Positions 5,854-6,375 of a DNA stretch of 6,375 nt are shown here, piece by piece (position 1 is the first letter of the stretch; every line of letters starts with the position of its first letter). Both the position numbers and the translations under genes were made by a program. Origin of the DNA: Lentimicrobiaceae bacterium (GTDB lineage Bacteria > Bacteroidota > Bacteroidia > Bacteroidales > Lentimicrobiaceae). Below the pieces are notes generated by a model, which searched no databases, was not told where the DNA came from, and saw only the letters and a program-made list of their open reading frames with translations. The stretch spans positions 1 through 6,375 of the forward strand of contig JAQVEI010000146.1 of assembly GCA_028697695.1 (NCBI GenBank), in the 5' to 3' direction.

Positions 5854-6375
5854 ATGTCTCTCATTAAATCTATCCGTGAAAACGCTCAAAAGCTAAACAA
5901 ATGCATAGTTTTGGCTGAAGGCACGGAAGAGCGCACACTCAAAGCTGCGGATTTTATATTAAAAGAAAATCTGGCTCGACTCATCCTGTTAGGAAACAAG
6001 GCAGAAATTACGGCTCTGGGCTTAAAGTTTGGCCTGGAACATTTGTTACAGGCAAGAATTATTGACCCGGATGACAATCCAGATCATCAAAAGCATACTC
6101 AAATGCTTTTCGAAATTCGCAAATCAAAAGGTATGACCCTGGAAGAGGCTTCACTACTGGCCAAAGACCCGCTTTATCTGGCCACTTTGCTTATTAAAAG
6201 CGGTGATGCCGATGGTGAAGTTGCCGGAGCTGTGAATTCTACAGGCAATGTTTTGAAACCTGCTTTTCAGGTAGTCAGAACCATGCCAGGCATTCAGGTT
6301 GTTTCGGGAGCATTTTTAATGATATTCAAAGAAAACGCTTATGCTCCCGACAATATCCTCGTTTTTGCAGACTGC
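5854..6375 (+). CDS. pta: Phosphate acetyltransferase, 3' end outside window
   Basis: The frame starts at ATG 5854 and is open to the right edge, giving 174 residues. Pta interconverts acetyl-CoA and acetyl phosphate in the cytoplasm and with acetate kinase makes ATP and acetate. The N-terminus MSLIKSIRENAQK followed by IVLAEGTEERTLKAAD (18-33), LILLGNKAEI (43-52), KGMTLEEA (92-99), DPLYLATLLIKSGDADGEVA (105-124), NSTGNVLKPAFQ (128-139), GIQVVSGAFLM (146-156) and LVFADC (169-174) are the conserved blocks of the PTA/PTB family. There is no N-terminal DRTGG or AAA-like extension, so it is the short (about 330-residue) form rather than the long E. coli type. It is divergent from the DUF4271-hemD operon and has its own promoter-like box. 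ackA may follow outside the window, but this cannot be seen. Confidence 0.97.
   Translation, partial: MSLIKSIRENAQKLNKCIVLAEGTEERTLKAADFILKENLARLILLGNKAEITALGLKFGLEHLLQARIIDPDDNPDHQKHTQMLFEIRKSKGMTLEEASLLAKDPLYLATLLIKSGDADGEVAGAVNSTGNVLKPAFQVVRTMPGIQVVSGAFLMIFKENAYAPDNILVFADC

Noticed and set aside
5886..6077. Minus-strand open frame of 63 codons
   Set aside because: It is antisense to pta, which has clear conserved blocks.

Overview
The window looks like an ordinary housekeeping stretch of a Bacteroidota chromosome, probably from a Bacteroidales/Marinilabiliales-like or related lineage. The grounds are the gene order (DUF4271 protein, Bacteroidota-type uroporphyrinogen-III synthase, rnpA, yidD), moderate-to-low GC, absence of clear Shine-Dalgarno sequences, and TAnnTTTG-type -7 promoter elements. 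I see no tRNA, rRNA, CRISPR array, insertion sequence or phage gene.

Six genes lie on the minus strand and read from right to left as one probable operon. They are a six-helix DUF4271 membrane protein (about 5732 to 4737), uroporphyrinogen-III synthase HemD (probably starting at a TTG at 4671), RNase P protein RnpA (3874 to 3497), the membrane-insertion factor YidD (3516 to 3295, overlapping rnpA by 20 bases), a secreted C-terminal processing protease of the S41 family (3218 to 1545), and an O-antigen-ligase/Wzy-family polytopic membrane protein (from 1538, running off the left edge). Every gap in the series is under 80 bases.

On the right, pta (phosphate acetyltransferase) starts at 5854 on the plus strand and runs off the right edge. 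The 121-base divergent region 5733-5853 and the adjoining first 80 bases of the DUF4271 reading frame hold the regulatory signals: a perfect TAnnTTTG element facing pta, another facing the minus-strand operon, and three perfect palindromes.

The operon has a cell-envelope leaning: YidD helps insert membrane proteins, the protease works in the periplasm, the ligase-family protein handles surface polysaccharide, and DUF4271 is an inner-membrane protein of unknown role. HemD (heme synthesis) and RnpA (tRNA maturation) are housekeeping passengers. I found no convincing new biological system. The points most worth a second look are the start and promoter of the DUF4271 gene, the unexplained DUF4271-HemD pairing, the palindromes between the divergent promoters, and the single in-frame stop codon between the protease and the ligase.
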